Source of the DNA: Chrysochromulina parva
Lineage: Eukaryota > Haptophyta > Prymnesiales > Chrysochromulinaceae
Length of the DNA stretch: 21,102 bases
NCBI GenBank assembly: GCA_002887195.1
Contig: PJAB01000762.1
Location: 1 to 21,102 of the forward strand
Direction: 5' to 3'
Shown: one piece after another, positions 1 to 8,984 of the stretch
Position numbering within the stretch: position 1 is the first letter of the stretch
How the letters are laid out: each line of letters starts with the position of its first letter
The notes under the pieces: generated by a model
The model's input: only the letters and a program-made list of their open reading frames with translations
What the model was told of the DNA's origin: nothing
Databases searched by the model: none
Position numbers and translations under genes: made by a program

Positions 1-1
1 G

Positions 2-961
2 GTGGCTGGTGAAGAGGCTGTGTACACGGCAGCGGTCAAGTGGCTGCACGCCCAGGCGCCTCCTCCCGCCGAGGACGACGCGCTGGCACTGCTTCGGCTG
101 GTGCGCTTCCCGCTGCTGAGGCGCGAGTTTGTGCAAGAGACGGTGCACAACGAGCCGCTCCTGTTGACCGTTGCTGGCATGCAGATGCTGAGCCGGTCCT
201 TTTTTGGCGCACTGCACGGCGACTCGGCGCGTCGTCGTATGGGCTTTGAGAAGCTCTACAGAGTGGGCAGTCGTGCGTACGATGCGTTGGCCACCCTTTA
301 CCTTTACCGGTACGATTCCATGGCGAACGCCTGGGAGGCACTGGCGTCGACGTCCTCGACACGAAGCGCTCCGGCGGCGGCGGCGACAATCGACGGCAAG
401 CTGTATGTGATGGGTGGCTCTGGTCCTCATGGATACCTCAGCTCCGTCGAGCGGTTCGATCCGGCGACGAATGCCTGGGAGGCAGTCGCACCGATGTCCA
501 CGGCACGATTTTTTCTGGCGGCGGTGGTGCTCGACGGCAAGCTGTATGTGATGGGCGGCATGGACGACCACAACCGAATCAGCTCCGTCGAGCGGTACGA
601 TCCGGCGAAGAATGCTTGGGAGGCAGTCGCACCGATGTCCACGACACGAAACCGTCTGGCGGCGGCGGCAATCGATGGCAAGCTGTATGTGATGGGTGGT
701 CATGACGGCCAAAACTGGCTCAGCTCCGTCGAGCGGTACGATCCGGCGACGAATGCCTGGGAGGCAGTCGCACCGATGTCCACAGCACGAAGCAGTCCGG
801 CGGCGGCAATCGACGGCAAGCTGTATGTGATGGGTGGCTCTGGTCCTTATGGATACCTCAGCTCCGTCGAGCGGTACGATCCGGCGACGAACGAGTGGGC
901 GGCAATGACCAGCATGGCGCTCGGCGCAGAGACGAGATCCGAGTGTACCGTATCCATGTGA
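2..961 (+). CDS. BACK-kelch repeat protein (5' partial)
   Basis: This is the C-terminal 319 residues of a kelch protein. The frame is open to the left edge and begins without an ATG, so the true start lies outside the window. Residues about 3-55 resemble a BACK domain, the linker normally found between BTB and kelch (EEAVYTAAVKWL, then RFPLLRREFV, then HNEPLL), so a BTB domain is expected upstream. Residues about 100-305 form kelch blades: MGG motifs at 137-139, 184-186, 231-233 and 277-279, and Trp at 111, 159, 206, 253 and 299, with a 47-residue period (46 in the last unit). In known families BTB-BACK-kelch proteins are substrate adaptors for cullin-3 ubiquitin ligases; that role here is inference because the BTB part is not visible. 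A complete propeller needs 5-7 blades and only about four and a half are present, so the propeller is short or incomplete. The stop is TGA at 959-961. Confidence 0.9.
   Translation: MAGEEAVYTAAVKWLHAQAPPPAEDDALALLRLVRFPLLRREFVQETVHNEPLLLTVAGMQMLSRSFFGALHGDSARRRMGFEKLYRVGSRAYDALATLYLYRYDSMANAWEALASTSSTRSAPAAAATIDGKLYVMGGSGPHGYLSSVERFDPATNAWEAVAPMSTARFFLAAVVLDGKLYVMGGMDDHNRISSVERYDPAKNAWEAVAPMSTTRNRLAAAAIDGKLYVMGGHDGQNWLSSVERYDPATNAWEAVAPMSTARSSPAAAIDGKLYVMGGSGPYGYLSSVERYDPATNEWAAMTSMALGAETRSECTVSM
390..895 (+). repeat. Near-identical 141-nt kelch-coding repeats
   Basis: The kelch blades are repeated at DNA level with a period of 141 nt (138 nt for the last copy, which lacks one Ala codon). 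Blocks such as GACGGCAAGCTGTATGTGATG and AGCTCCGTCGAGCGG recur almost unchanged in each copy. Identity at synonymous positions points to recent internal duplication or gene conversion rather than old blades under protein-level selection alone. Confidence 0.85.
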
Positions 962-1060
962 GAAATGGGAAACAGCTCGGGACCGCGGACAACCGAACCG
1001 GAAGCATCGTAAGTCGGTTTGGTTGTGAGGTTCTTCCTTGTGTGTCTCTAAGGTGTTTTT

Positions 1061-1090
1061 GAACTTGAACTTGAACTCGAACTTGAACCG
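1061..1090 (+). repeat. GAACTT hexamer repeat
   Basis: Five successive hexamers (GAACTT, GAACTT, GAACTC, GAACTT, GAACCG) lie about 100 nt upstream of the first ATG of the PX-domain gene. The frame of that gene is open through the repeat (it would read as an L-N repeat) but no ATG precedes it, so I treat it as 5' leader sequence. Confidence 0.7.
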
Positions 1091-1187
1091 GGACCCGCGC
1101 GAACTTTTTCTAATTGGACGAAACAGGTTTCGTCATGTAGTTTCTCCGCGCGCCATTTGCTGGGTCTCGTACCTTCACCAGCCTTCA

Positions 1188-4100
1188 ATGGTTGCGGGCG
1201 ACACAGCATCAGCGATGGTCTCGACACAGTATGGACGATCTCTAGACGACCTCGTCGATGCTCTCCGCTCCCACGCATTCGCCCACGGCCGGGCGTTTTC
1301 CACAGCCGACATCAGCCGAGGGCTCATTTGCAATGGGCTCAACCTCCAGAAGACAGTTAGCGGACTCGGTCTGCCGCCGATGACACTCGTGCCCGTGCCA
1401 AAGCCGCCGGCGCCCACCGGAGCTCCGACGCTCCGTAACGGGAAGCTTCTCATCGTCGTTCCGGGCTACGAGATCGTCAATCAATTCGGAGCCCTATTTG
1501 TGAACTATCACATTGTGTGCACTGAGGGCGACGAGGCGTGGGAGGTCTACCGGCGCTGGAGGATGCTCAGGGCCGCCTACGACGCGCTGGGCGTGACTCA
1601 CGCGGAGCTACTCGCCTCCCCGCGCTTGCCCACCTTCGAGCCGCACGGGTGGTGGCGCGTCGGCCCCCTCGCGCTCGAGCCAGCCTTCCTCGCCCAGCGC
1701 GCTGCGATGATGCAGGCGCTGCTGCAGGCCCTGGTGCGCGAGCTGGACTGCTCGGTGCTGCGCCACTCGGCGCCACCGCCGCTGCTTGCGCTGCTCGTGG
1801 GCCCGGACATGCAGCGCGTGTCGCCTGCCGCCTCCGCCGCCGCCGCTCAGAAAGCCGCCGGGCCGTTGACTGGGCTCAAAGCCGAGCGTGTCCCTTCCTT
1901 TGGGATCGCGGCGCCGCGAGAGGATGGGTCCCCCACGGGGACCCATCTTTCCTCGGTATCCATGGACTTGACAACAATGACGATGGCCGATGCCCCGCCC
2001 GCGGCACAGGCAGTGCACGCACTTGAGGAGCCACCGCCGCCGCCGGTGCTGCCGTCCGCGCCCAACACGGCGGCCAATGCGGATCTCGCGGCAGATCTCG
2101 CGGCAGATCTCGCGACAGATCTCGAGCTGCTCCTGAGTGAGGATCGTGTTGTCCCCGACCCACCGCCAGCATCCTCGGAGGCGGCGCCTACGCCATCCAA
2201 GTCAAGCCAAGCCAAGCCCGCCGCGCCGCCGTCAGCAGCGCCGCCGACACCAGAGTCCCCACAGCCGATCAAGATCTCAATCTCAGACCCGGAGGCGGTC
2301 GCGGCGGCGGCCCTGCCGTTTGACGAAACCGACGTGGATTGGGCGAGCCCGACGCTTGTGCCGTCGCTCACGGTCGTGGAGGAGGAGGAGGAGGACGTGG
2401 AGGAGGAGATGGAGGAGGCGGACGAGGCGGACGAGGCGGACGAGGCGGACGAGGCGGACGAGGCGGACGAGGCGGACGAGGCGGACGAGGCGGAGGAGGA
2501 GGACGAGGCGGAGGAGGCGGAGGAGGGTGCGCGCATGCACTCGATGACGCCGGTCCCAGAGCCGCCGCCCCGACGCCTGCGCAGCGATTCCCATGAGTCC
2601 ACAATCAATGCCGCCACTCCGAGCAATGAAGCGCCGGACACGTCGCGACACGAGGGTGATCTCGCCGACGAGATCGCTGCCGAGGAGACGCCTCCGTGGC
2701 TCCGTCAGGCGGCGTCCATCCTTCCCCAAACCCAAACCCAAACCCAAACCTCGCCGTCCATCCTTCCCCAAACCCAAACCCAAACCCAAAATCAGGCGGC
2801 GTCCATCCGTCCCCAAAGCGCGATGAGCGAGGGTGAGCGACGGGCCCCGATGCCCTCGCCACCAGCCCCTGCCGCTGCCGCCACCGCCGCCGCTGCACAC
2901 GAAGAGGACGACGAGGACGAGAGGCATGTGTCTTTTGATTTATGGGGATCTCCCACACCCGCCGCGCCGCGGGCGCCGCCGCAAACGCCGTCGCCCGCGG
3001 CGCTCTCGATGGCGCCGCAGGAGGAGAAGCGCGTGTCGTTCGACTTACGTTGGCATCCGACTGATGTGCGTCCGTCGTTGACGACGGTCGCACGTGTCTC
3101 GGAGCCGGTGACGCCGCCCGCGCCCGCCGCGCCGCTGGCAGCGCCAGCGCCCGCCGCGCCGCCGTCGCCCGCGCCGTCGCCCGCGCCGGCTCCGGCGTCC
3201 GCGTCGGACGAAATGACGGCGAAGGACGCTGAGTCGATGACGGAGGTGCTCAAGGCGCCGCGACGACAGGCAGAGCTACTAGAGGGCTTGGCCGCGCTCT
3301 CACCGGTGCCCGCGTTGCTTCTTCGCTCGGCCGACGGCGTCGAGAGCCTCCCGCCTGTGCACCGCAGCTTCTTTGGCAGAGGGCGTACCTGGCTGGTGGT
3401 GATCGTCGCCTTGCTCGCTCTCGGTCGGGGATTCTATCTCGCATCGGGCCTCACGCCGTGGGCAATCCGTGAGCGCATCGCGCAGGAGAAGGGCAAGCTC
3501 GTGCCTAACACGGCGCCCAGCCGACCCTTGACGGGACCGCGAGGGAGCATGTACCCACTCAAGCAGGCGCAGCCAGAGGACTCCGGCGGCGCCGCCTCGA
3601 TAACGGCGGAGAAGGCACCCAAAGCATCCAAGGCTGAGATAGCATCCAAGGAATCGGATACTAAGGGTGAGAGGGCACCCAAAGTATCTAAGGCTGAGAA
3701 GGAATCGGCTGAGAAGGCATCGCGGATCACGGCCGACGAGGCGGCGGCCGAGAAGGCGGCGGCCGAGAAGGCGGCGGCCGAGAAGGCGGCGGCCGAGAAG
3801 GCGGCGGCCGAGAAGGCGGCGGCCGAGAAGGCGGCGGCGGACAAGGCGGCGGCCGAGAAGGCGGCGGCCGAGAAGGCGGCAATCGAGAAGGCGGCGGCGG
3901 ACAAGGCGGCGGCCGAGAAGGCGGCAATCGAGAAGGCGGCGGCGGACAAGGCGGCGGCCGAGAAGGCGGCAATCGAGAAGGCGGCGGCGGACAAGGCGGC
4001 GGCCGAGAAGGAGAAGGCGGCAGCCGAGAAGGAGAAGGCGGCTGCCCAAAAGGCGGTGGCCGAGAAGGCGGCGCTCGAGAAGGCGGCGCTCGAAAAAGTG

Positions 4101-4829
4101 GCGGCCGAGAAGGCGGCGGCCGAGAAGGAGAAGGCTGACAAGGCGAAGGCTGATAAGGCGAAGAAGGAGAAGGCGAAGGTTGACAAGATGGCGGCGAAGG
4201 CGGCGGCGGAGAAGGCGAAGGCTGACAAGATGGCGGCCGAGAAGGCGAAGGCCGAGAAGGCAAAGGCCGAGCGGAACGAAGCAGAGCGTATCCAGACAGA
4301 GCGCGCGGCGGCCGCCAAGAAGGGCGCCGAGAAGGCGGACCCAGAGGACGATGAGATCTCGCAGGCGGAGATCCCGCAGGCGCCGCGCCTCATCCGCCTC
4401 TGGCGGTGGATGATGGCCGCCGCAGAGGCCGAAGCTTCTTCGATCCCGCCTGCAGCGCATGCGGCTCCGCAGGCGGGGGAGGATAAGGCTACGTGGCGGC
4501 GCCGCATGCAGGCGGGGGAGCATAAGGCCGGATCGCTCGTGCGCACCATGGGTCGCTTCATCAGTCAGAAGCTGCCGTGGGCGCTGCCGCTCGTGCACCC
4601 GGTGCTTGCTCCTCTCTCGGGCTTGCGCCACCCCCAAGCCTTCAAGGCCCTCTATAAGTCTATGGAGGCAGCCGTTGAGCGCACGCTGGCTCGCAAGCAA
4701 GAGCGAGCCCGAAGAATGGACCAGAGGATAGACATGATCGTCTCAAAGCTCAAGAGCTCGATGGCATCTGCCGTTGAGCACGCGCGAGCTCGACGGAAGG
4801 AGCGATCCCAGCGAAGAGATCAGAAATGA
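1188..4829 (+). CDS. PX-domain protein with one membrane segment and a long charged helix
   Basis: A 1213-residue reading frame. The frame is open from further upstream, but the first ATG is at 1188. Residues about 82-205 resemble a PX (phosphoinositide-binding) domain: a GYEIVN...[18 protein letters not shown] core with the basic patch expected after the second strand, an LPTF segment, and a helical [16 protein letters not shown]...LLALLV end. The canonical proline loop is weak. A Pro/Ala-rich linker follows, with an acidic DEA repeat (about 397-446) and two PQTQTQTQ tracts. A hydrophobic segment near residues 735-756 ([12 protein letters not shown], then GRG, then FYLASGL) is the only likely membrane span and carries an internal Arg. 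Residues about 833-1055 are almost entirely EKAAA-type repeats, predicted to form a continuous charged helix, then a basic C-terminus. PX proteins usually act on endosomal membranes; a membrane-tethering role is inference. No intron is needed. Confidence 0.75.
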   Translation: MVAGDTASAMVSTQYGRSLDDLVDALRSHAFAHGRAFSTADISRGLICNGLNLQKTVSGLGLPPMTLVPVPKPPAPTGAPTLRNGKLLIVVPGYEIVNQFGALFVNYHIVCTEGDEAWEVYRRWRMLRAAYDALGVTHAELLASPRLPTFEPHGWWRVGPLALEPAFLAQRAAMMQALLQALVRELDCSVLRHSAPPPLLALLVGPDMQRVSPAASAAAAQKAAGPLTGLKAERVPSFGIAAPREDGSPTGTHLSSVSMDLTTMTMADAPPAAQAVHALEEPPPPPVLPSAPNTAANADLAADLAADLATDLELLLSEDRVVPDPPPASSEAAPTPSKSSQAKPAAPPSAAPPTPESPQPIKISISDPEAVAAAALPFDETDVDWASPTLVPSLTVVEEEEEDVEEEMEEADEADEADEADEADEADEADEADEAEEEDEAEEAEEGARMHSMTPVPEPPPRRLRSDSHESTINAATPSNEAPDTSRHEGDLADEIAAEETPPWLRQAASILPQTQTQTQTSPSILPQTQTQTQNQAASIRPQSAMSEGERRAPMPSPPAPAAAATAAAAHEEDDEDERHVSFDLWGSPTPAAPRAPPQTPSPAALSMAPQEEKRVSFDLRWHPTDVRPSLTTVARVSEPVTPPAPAAPLAAPAPAAPPSPAPSPAPAPASASDEMTAKDAESMTEVLKAPRRQAELLEGLAALSPVPALLLRSADGVESLPPVHRSFFGRGRTWLVVIVALLALGRGFYLASGLTPWAIRERIAQEKGKLVPNTAPSRPLTGPRGSMYPLKQAQPEDSGGAASITAEKAPKASKAEIASKESDTKGERAPKVSKAEKESAEKASRITADEAAAEKAAAEKAAAEKAAAEKAAAEKAAAEKAAADKAAAEKAAAEKAAIEKAAADKAAAEKAAIEKAAADKAAAEKAAIEKAAADKAAAEKEKAAAEKEKAAAQKAVAEKAALEKAALEKVAAEKAAAEKEKADKAKADKAKKEKAKVDKMAAKAAAEKAKADKMAAEKAKAEKAKAERNEAERIQTERAAAAKKGAEKADPEDDEISQAEIPQAPRLIRLWRWMMAAAEAEASSIPPAAHAAPQAGEDKATWRRRMQAGEHKAGSLVRTMGRFISQKLPWALPLVHPVLAPLSGLRHPQAFKALYKSMEAAVERTLARKQERARRMDQRIDMIVSKLKSSMASAVEHARARRKERSQRRDQK
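2421..2492 (+). repeat. 8 x GACGAGGCG minisatellite (Asp-Glu-Ala)
   Basis: Eight perfect 9-nt units encode a DEA repeat inside a longer Glu/Asp-rich stretch (about 2376-2526). It is in frame and within the PX-protein linker. Complementary frames through it read as long Arg-rich or Pro-rich artefacts. Confidence 0.9.
2713..2790 (+). repeat. CCCAAA arrays in a 42-nt duplication
   Basis: Four CCCAAA units at 2725-2748 and four more at 2767-2790, each preceded by the same TCCATCCTTCC segment, so the whole block is duplicated at 42-nt spacing. It encodes [11 protein letters not shown] twice, and a degenerate third start (SIRPQ) follows. Confidence 0.9.
3739..4140 (+). repeat. 15-nt EKAAA repeat with 45-nt higher-order units
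   Basis: The helix-coding region is built from 15-nt units (GAGAAGGCGGCGGCC and variants). Inside it, a 45-nt unit encoding [15 protein letters not shown] is repeated three times, showing amplification at two scales. The repeat keeps frame throughout. Confidence 0.9.
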
Positions 4830-5313
4830 TCGGAGAAGACCGACGTGTACAGCCACTCGAGAGGTAAGTGACGAAGCACCGGCCAGTGACGAAGTACCAT
4901 ACCGATGTGTGTACAGCCACTCGAGTGCCGCCGCGAGCACTGGCGCGTTCCCTCCTCGTAGCTTCCGGACCCTGCGAACCGGCGAACGCAGTGCGAACCG
5001 GCGAACGCGAGACTGGCAGCTGCGAGGAGGGTCGTTCCAAGAACCAACTGGCGCCAAAGTCGAATGTGTGTGTACTCGTCGCCGCGTGTGTGACTCATCG
5101 TATCGTGTCGACACTGTTACGTCTAGTACCCTATTACTGTTGTTGGTGGAGGTCGGAACGCCATAACCGACGGATAAGCGCGAAGGCCAAGGCGCCGCGA
5201 ATAACGTTGAATGATCGACACCGTGCGCGAAAGGGGTGCGAATGCGTTAGTATGCTTGTACAGCGGTCGAGCGCGAGAATTACAGTACTACCAAGTTACT
5301 ACGCTAGAGGTCT
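4830..5313. other. Convergent intergenic region with short duplications
   Basis: This lies between the stop of the PX-protein gene (+) and the stop of the FkbM gene (-), so it should hold two 3' ends. I see no supportable gene. It contains a 17-nt direct repeat (GTGTACAGCCACTCGAG at 4845-4861 and 4909-4925), a GTGACGAAG pair between them, and a duplicated GCGAACCGGCGAACGC near 4975-5010. A perfect donor-like AG|GTAAGT occurs at 4862-4869, after the stop codon. Confidence 0.6.
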
Positions 5314-6780
5314 TCAGCGTTCAGGGGCAAGCAACAAAAGGGGCGGTAGAACGCCCGCTCCGGTACTGAGCGACGCGCACACAGCGGGCGGGCATGAACC
5401 AAGGGCAGATGCCATGCAAGCATCATACTTCATCTTGCCAAAGCCCTTTAGCAGATGCGATGCACAGGGAAGATGTACACGTAGTGCCCCCTCTGGACCC
5501 GCAGACGAAGACGTGGAGCTCGAGCTGGACCCAGGATGAGGATGTAGCAACGTACCAGGAGTTTGCCATTCCGGACTCGAGTAATCCAATGGCACGTTTG
5601 GGCACCCGCTGGGCCCACTGCACATGGCCAGAGGTCCGCCAAAGCGCTGTGCGATGAAGGTTGATTCTGTCATCGTCGGGCGAAGCGAGACATTGTATGC
5701 ACCCGAAGACCAGAGCTCGCGGTGCAGGCGCGTCTCGTCACAACCTGCACGTTGCAGCATTCCTGAGTTCACTTCAGCAGTCACGCGTTGCACCTCGCCC
5801 GATCGCAGTAATTGGCGTGCACCTCGCAACACGTTGCACTCAAATCCTTCTGTGTCCACTTTGAAGAGTCGCACAGAGCGAAGGGCTCGACCAGGAAAGA
5901 TCTTATCAAGAGGTTCAACAGCAACGCTCTGGACTGTGCACGAGCCCCGGCACGCCGCCACCTTCTGCGGACGCCCAGGGCTTGCTGGATTGCCCCCAGG
6001 GCTAAGCCCTCGGTGCGCAGAAGCAGCTCGCCCGTTGGTCGCGGCTGCACCCTTGGCAGCCGGCCTCGGCAGCGGCGGGGATGGAGGCGTTACCATCTGG
6101 GAATTGCCGGCGTTACCATGTGGCGTGCGCAATCCTGCGCCTCGAATACTTGCATCTCCAGCGGCAAGTGTGAGCACCGCAACGCGAGAGGCCAGGGCGG
6201 GATTTTGTAATGCTGCCATGTGAAGCGTGCGTGTGAGATGGTAGAGATTGAATGGGCTCGGCTCCACTGCAATTATGTACGCATCCGTCAAGAGCAAGAA
6301 CTCCAACGTGCAAGTGCCAATGTTTGCACCTACTTCGAGGAATATGCCTCCGCGGCTTCTGTCTGCGACAGGTGCGTGCCACAGGCGTCTCAGAAGCATA
6401 CAATCATACCAATGTCCAACCTTGCGTATCTTATCGCTAATCCAGTCGCCTTCCGGGGCCAAACACATGGTCGAGTTCTTCAAAGGCACCTTGTTGTACT
6501 TGAGTTCCCCCATTGAGCAGTTTCCACCGATTCCTGGCCTGCTGTCGGGGATCGGCGGGAGATCTGGCGTCCACAGCAATCCCATGTGGCTTGCGTTCAT
6601 GCTTGCATGGTTTGCGAGAATGGGTCGCAAATCAGAAGAATTCGATCGTGTTCGTCTCAGACATTCGCAGTCGGCCAGAAACAGTACGGCACAAAAGCGC
6701 GTTGACATCGTACTGCTGCCATCTGACCTCCGCGTTGGTTTGGCTTTTGCGCGAGGCGTTCTGTTCGGACGGCCGTGCAT
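5314..6780 (-). CDS. FkbM-family SAM-dependent methyltransferase
   Basis: A 488-residue protein counting from the ATG at 6780; a second in-frame ATG at 6708 (464 residues) begins a short hydrophobic FCAVLFLA segment and could be the true start. The frame is open to 6975 without another ATG. Motif I is IFLEVGANIGTCTLEF (Glu149, Gly151, Gly155), followed by an acidic strand IIAVEPSPFNL. The family's second signature is VRLFKVDTEGFECNVLRGA (Asp309, Glu311), typical of FkbM enzymes, which O-methylate sugars and other small molecules. Between the strands, a GNAGNS element typical of the family is followed by an extra Pro/Ala/Gly-rich stretch of about 45 residues, either a lineage-specific loop or an unrecognised intron. 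The C-terminal 80 residues are Ser-rich and not conserved in appearance. The substrate cannot be told from sequence. Confidence 0.85.
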   Translation of the reverse strand: MHGRPNRTPRAKAKPTRRSDGSSTMSTRFCAVLFLADCECLRRTRSNSSDLRPILANHASMNASHMGLLWTPDLPPIPDSRPGIGGNCSMGELKYNKVPLKNSTMCLAPEGDWISDKIRKVGHWYDCMLLRRLWHAPVADRSRGGIFLEVGANIGTCTLEFLLLTDAYIIAVEPSPFNLYHLTRTLHMAALQNPALASRVAVLTLAAGDASIRGAGLRTPHGNAGNSQMVTPPSPPLPRPAAKGAAATNGRAASAHRGLSPGGNPASPGRPQKVAACRGSCTVQSVAVEPLDKIFPGRALRSVRLFKVDTEGFECNVLRGARQLLRSGEVQRVTAEVNSGMLQRAGCDETRLHRELWSSGAYNVSLRPTMTESTFIAQRFGGPLAMCSGPSGCPNVPLDYSSPEWQTPGTLLHPHPGSSSSSTSSSAGPEGALRVHLPCASHLLKGFGKMKYDACMASALGSCPPAVCASLSTGAGVLPPLLLLAPER

Positions 6781-7301
6781 TTCTTGTGCAAAGTCGTGCG
6801 CGCACGGGCAGTGCGCGTATCCGTTTCGGCGACATGGGACATCCGTCCTCGCGTCGCGTGAACATAGCGGCAGCGTCGTGATGGGCTCTTCGTGATCTAC
6901 TTGCTGAGAGCTTAGATACCCGCTAAAAAGTGGCTTTTTCTGTGTTAGTAGCAGTACACCTTGAACGCGAGTCAAGGATCGAGCCGACTAACAACGAAAA
7001 CGCGAATCGATGTCACGTCAAGGCGCCGGGGCCGCACCAGGCACCACTGCCTCAGCTCCCAGCTTAGCTCCGGTTAGGTTTCCTTCATTCCCGGATACCG
7101 ATTCCTTGAGCCCGGCTCGCAACTTGCGAGCTCTCAGGACTCGGCATGACCAGCTGCTCGCCCCTGCCAACGCCGCATCCCAGCGCATCCCGAGCAGAAT
7201 CATGTCGGCCATCCATCTTAATTGCATCTACAATCAACGGTAGTAGCGTCCCAGTATGTGTCTTGCTGCCTGCCCCGTCTCGCAGCGTCTCGAGTTACGT
7301 C
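6781..7301. other. Intergenic region between two minus-strand genes
   Basis: This should hold the promoter and leader of the FkbM gene and the 3' end of the UBL-AN1 gene. The FkbM frame stays open to 6975 but lacks an ATG above 6780. No convincing gene, tRNA or promoter motif was seen. Confidence 0.5.
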
Positions 7302-7318
7302 TTATAGCGTCTCGAGTT
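7284..7318. repeat. Direct repeat AGCGTCTCGAGTT across a stop codon
   Basis: The 13-mer occurs at 7284-7296 and 7306-7318, 22 nt apart. The second copy codes for the last residues of the UBL-AN1 protein and the first lies just past its stop (TAA on the minus strand, 7302-7304). Confidence 0.75.
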
Positions 7319-8606
7319 TCGTTGGCTCCACCTTCGGGTTGGCCGCTCGCAGATGGTTCGCAAAAGCAGCCTTGTAGTCATGCTTGCACGCGTGCGCATG
7401 CATATGAGCCGCGCAGAAGAGCTCACCGCAGCGACAGCGCGCCTGAATCGACGCCGTCACTGGCAGGCGTGTTGCGCACACCAAGCAGCAAGCTGCCGCC
7501 CTCTTCTTGGCACGGTTGGCTGCGCACACGGCAGCGCTCAACTCGGCATTCTCAGCCTGGCTGACGACGACGACGGGCGCGGGCGGCTGAGCCGGCTGCC
7601 GCTTCTGCTTCTTGGGTCGCGAGAGGAACCCCTTTGAAAGGCCTTTACCCCACGCTGCGGACTCCTTTCGGCGCTCCTTGGCGTCGCTGGGCTTGTTGCC
7701 GAGCTGCTCGGCAGGCTGGGCGCGTTGCAGCCCGTGCACGAGCTTCGAGCATACGAGCTCGAGATGCTCTTCTTGCCTCGCCTGCTGCTGTTCAATGCGA
7801 GGCAGCTCGCCCAGGATGCCCAAGGTGCCCAGGTTGGCGTGCATCTGCTGATCGATCAAGCCGAGCAAGGCACGCTCGTCAACAGGCTTCCCGCCTCCGC
7901 ACTCCGAGCGCTGCAGTTCACGTAGCACCTCGATGGGGATTGGGATCATTTGCACTTGGGCAGCAGCCCCAGCCTCGCCGAGCACACCCGTCCTCATTCG
8001 AGCAGGTACCCTTGCACCCGCCTGGCTGCACTCGCCATCGGCGTCCTGCGCAGGCGGCGTGGGCGGCACGGGCTCCAGAGCCTTAGGCACTGCGCTCTTG
8101 ATTGACGGGGGCAGCAGCGGCAGCGGCAGCAGCTTGGGCTCAGCCTCAGCACCGAGCTCCTCCGCAGTCCTCGAAACCGGACAGACGAAAATCTCGGTGC
8201 CGTTCGTAACCGTGTAGTCATTGAGCGACAGTTCGGGACGCATGAGCTGCTTGCCAGCCTCCAGGTACAGGGCCCGATGGCCCGAGAGGCCGAGGGCGAC
8301 GGTCGCCCGCTCTGCAAGCTCGGACACGCGCATCGAGGAGGCGACCTGAACCTGATTCACGACGCGGCCGCTAACGAGGCAGCGCAGCGACAATGACAGC
8401 GTTGATGTGCCACCGCGGATAAACAACATCATCTTGCAGTTCGGAACGGATTCTTCGTCGGAGAGCGTCTTGCCCTTGGCGACCAAGCGCGCGCTCTCTG
8501 GTGCGATGCCGTGAGCGCGAGCTAGCGCGGCTTTCACCTGGGAGATGGTTTCAAATGCTTCAGCGAAGCTAAGCTCTCGAGTGCCATGCTTGACAAGAGT
8601 CGGCAT
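7302..8606 (-). CDS. Double ubiquitin-like domain, AN1 zinc-finger protein
   Basis: A 434-residue protein starting at ATG 8606. Residues 1-67 look like a ubiquitin-like fold (ending NCKMMLFIRGG), and residues about 70-142 look like a second one (LSLRCLVSGRVVNQVQV...VTNGTEIFVCP). A linker rich in Pro/Glu/Gln and a basic segment (SRPKKQKRQ) follow. The C-terminus is an AN1-type zinc finger: C374-x2-C377-x13-C391-x-C393-x4-C398-x2-H401-x3-H405-x-C407, then HDYK, where FDYK is usual. The loop before His405 is two residues shorter than typical. Ubiquitin-like plus AN1 proteins (ZFAND4-like) are thought to act in ubiquitin/proteasome stress handling. Two tandem ubiquitin-like domains are unusual. 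The 5' flank contains its promoter; the gene is intronless. Confidence 0.8.
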   Translation of the reverse strand: MPTLVKHGTRELSFAEAFETISQVKAALARAHGIAPESARLVAKGKTLSDEESVPNCKMMLFIRGGTSTLSLSLRCLVSGRVVNQVQVASSMRVSELAERATVALGLSGHRALYLEAGKQLMRPELSLNDYTVTNGTEIFVCPVSRTAEELGAEAEPKLLPLPLLPPSIKSAVPKALEPVPPTPPAQDADGECSQAGARVPARMRTGVLGEAGAAAQVQMIPIPIEVLRELQRSECGGGKPVDERALLGLIDQQMHANLGTLGILGELPRIEQQQARQEEHLELVCSKLVHGLQRAQPAEQLGNKPSDAKERRKESAAWGKGLSKGFLSRPKKQKRQPAQPPAPVVVVSQAENAELSAAVCAANRAKKRAAACCLVCATRLPVTASIQARCRCGELFCAAHMHAHACKHDYKAAFANHLRAANPKVEPTKLETL

Positions 8607-8984
8607 GTTGTCTCTTCAAAAAATCTAGATTCCAGACGGTGTGCTTGACAACTGAATTTGCGGCGTTGGATTTCCAGACGACACGATCGAAAATCCGTGC
8701 TCGCCTTTTTCCACATTTTGATTCCAGTGTGGACAGCGTTCACCAAAGTCTCGAGACTGGAAGGTGGTCAAGCGCTGCTTATTATATCAGTTCCCCGTCA
8801 TGTCCAGACGTCGGGTGGCACGGTGAGATACATTTATCGTGTGCTGTGCTGTCTGACGCTCTCGCGGGGCACACACTGTGGGGTCTGCACTCTTCAGCTT
8901 GACGCAGAGAGCTCGCTACTCGAGAATACAGTACGCGCGTACGAGCCCATGCCGTCTCAACACCCAAGCCGGACCGGTAGGGGC
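8607..8984. other. Intergenic region upstream of the UBL-AN1 gene
   Basis: It holds the 5' flank of the UBL-AN1 gene and the 3' flank of the large minus-strand gene. It is less GC-rich than its surroundings. A TTCCAGACG motif occurs at 8630-8638 and 8672-8680, with related CCAG motifs nearby. I see no gene of its own. Confidence 0.5.

Noticed and set aside
2725..2790. CCCAAA arrays as telomere-like sequence
   Set aside because: They are short, in coding frame, duplicated with flanking coding DNA, and in the middle of a gene.
2283..4700. Long Arg/Leu-, Ser/Ala- and Pro-rich reading frames on both strands over the repeat-rich PX gene
   Set aside because: They are other-frame readings of the GACGAGGCG and GAGAAGGCGGCGGCC repeats; repeat arrays with period divisible by three keep all frames open.
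4868..5539. Plus-strand 223-codon frame overlapping the end of the FkbM gene
   Set aside because: No recognisable motif, irregular composition, and its second half is antisense to the FkbM C-terminus.
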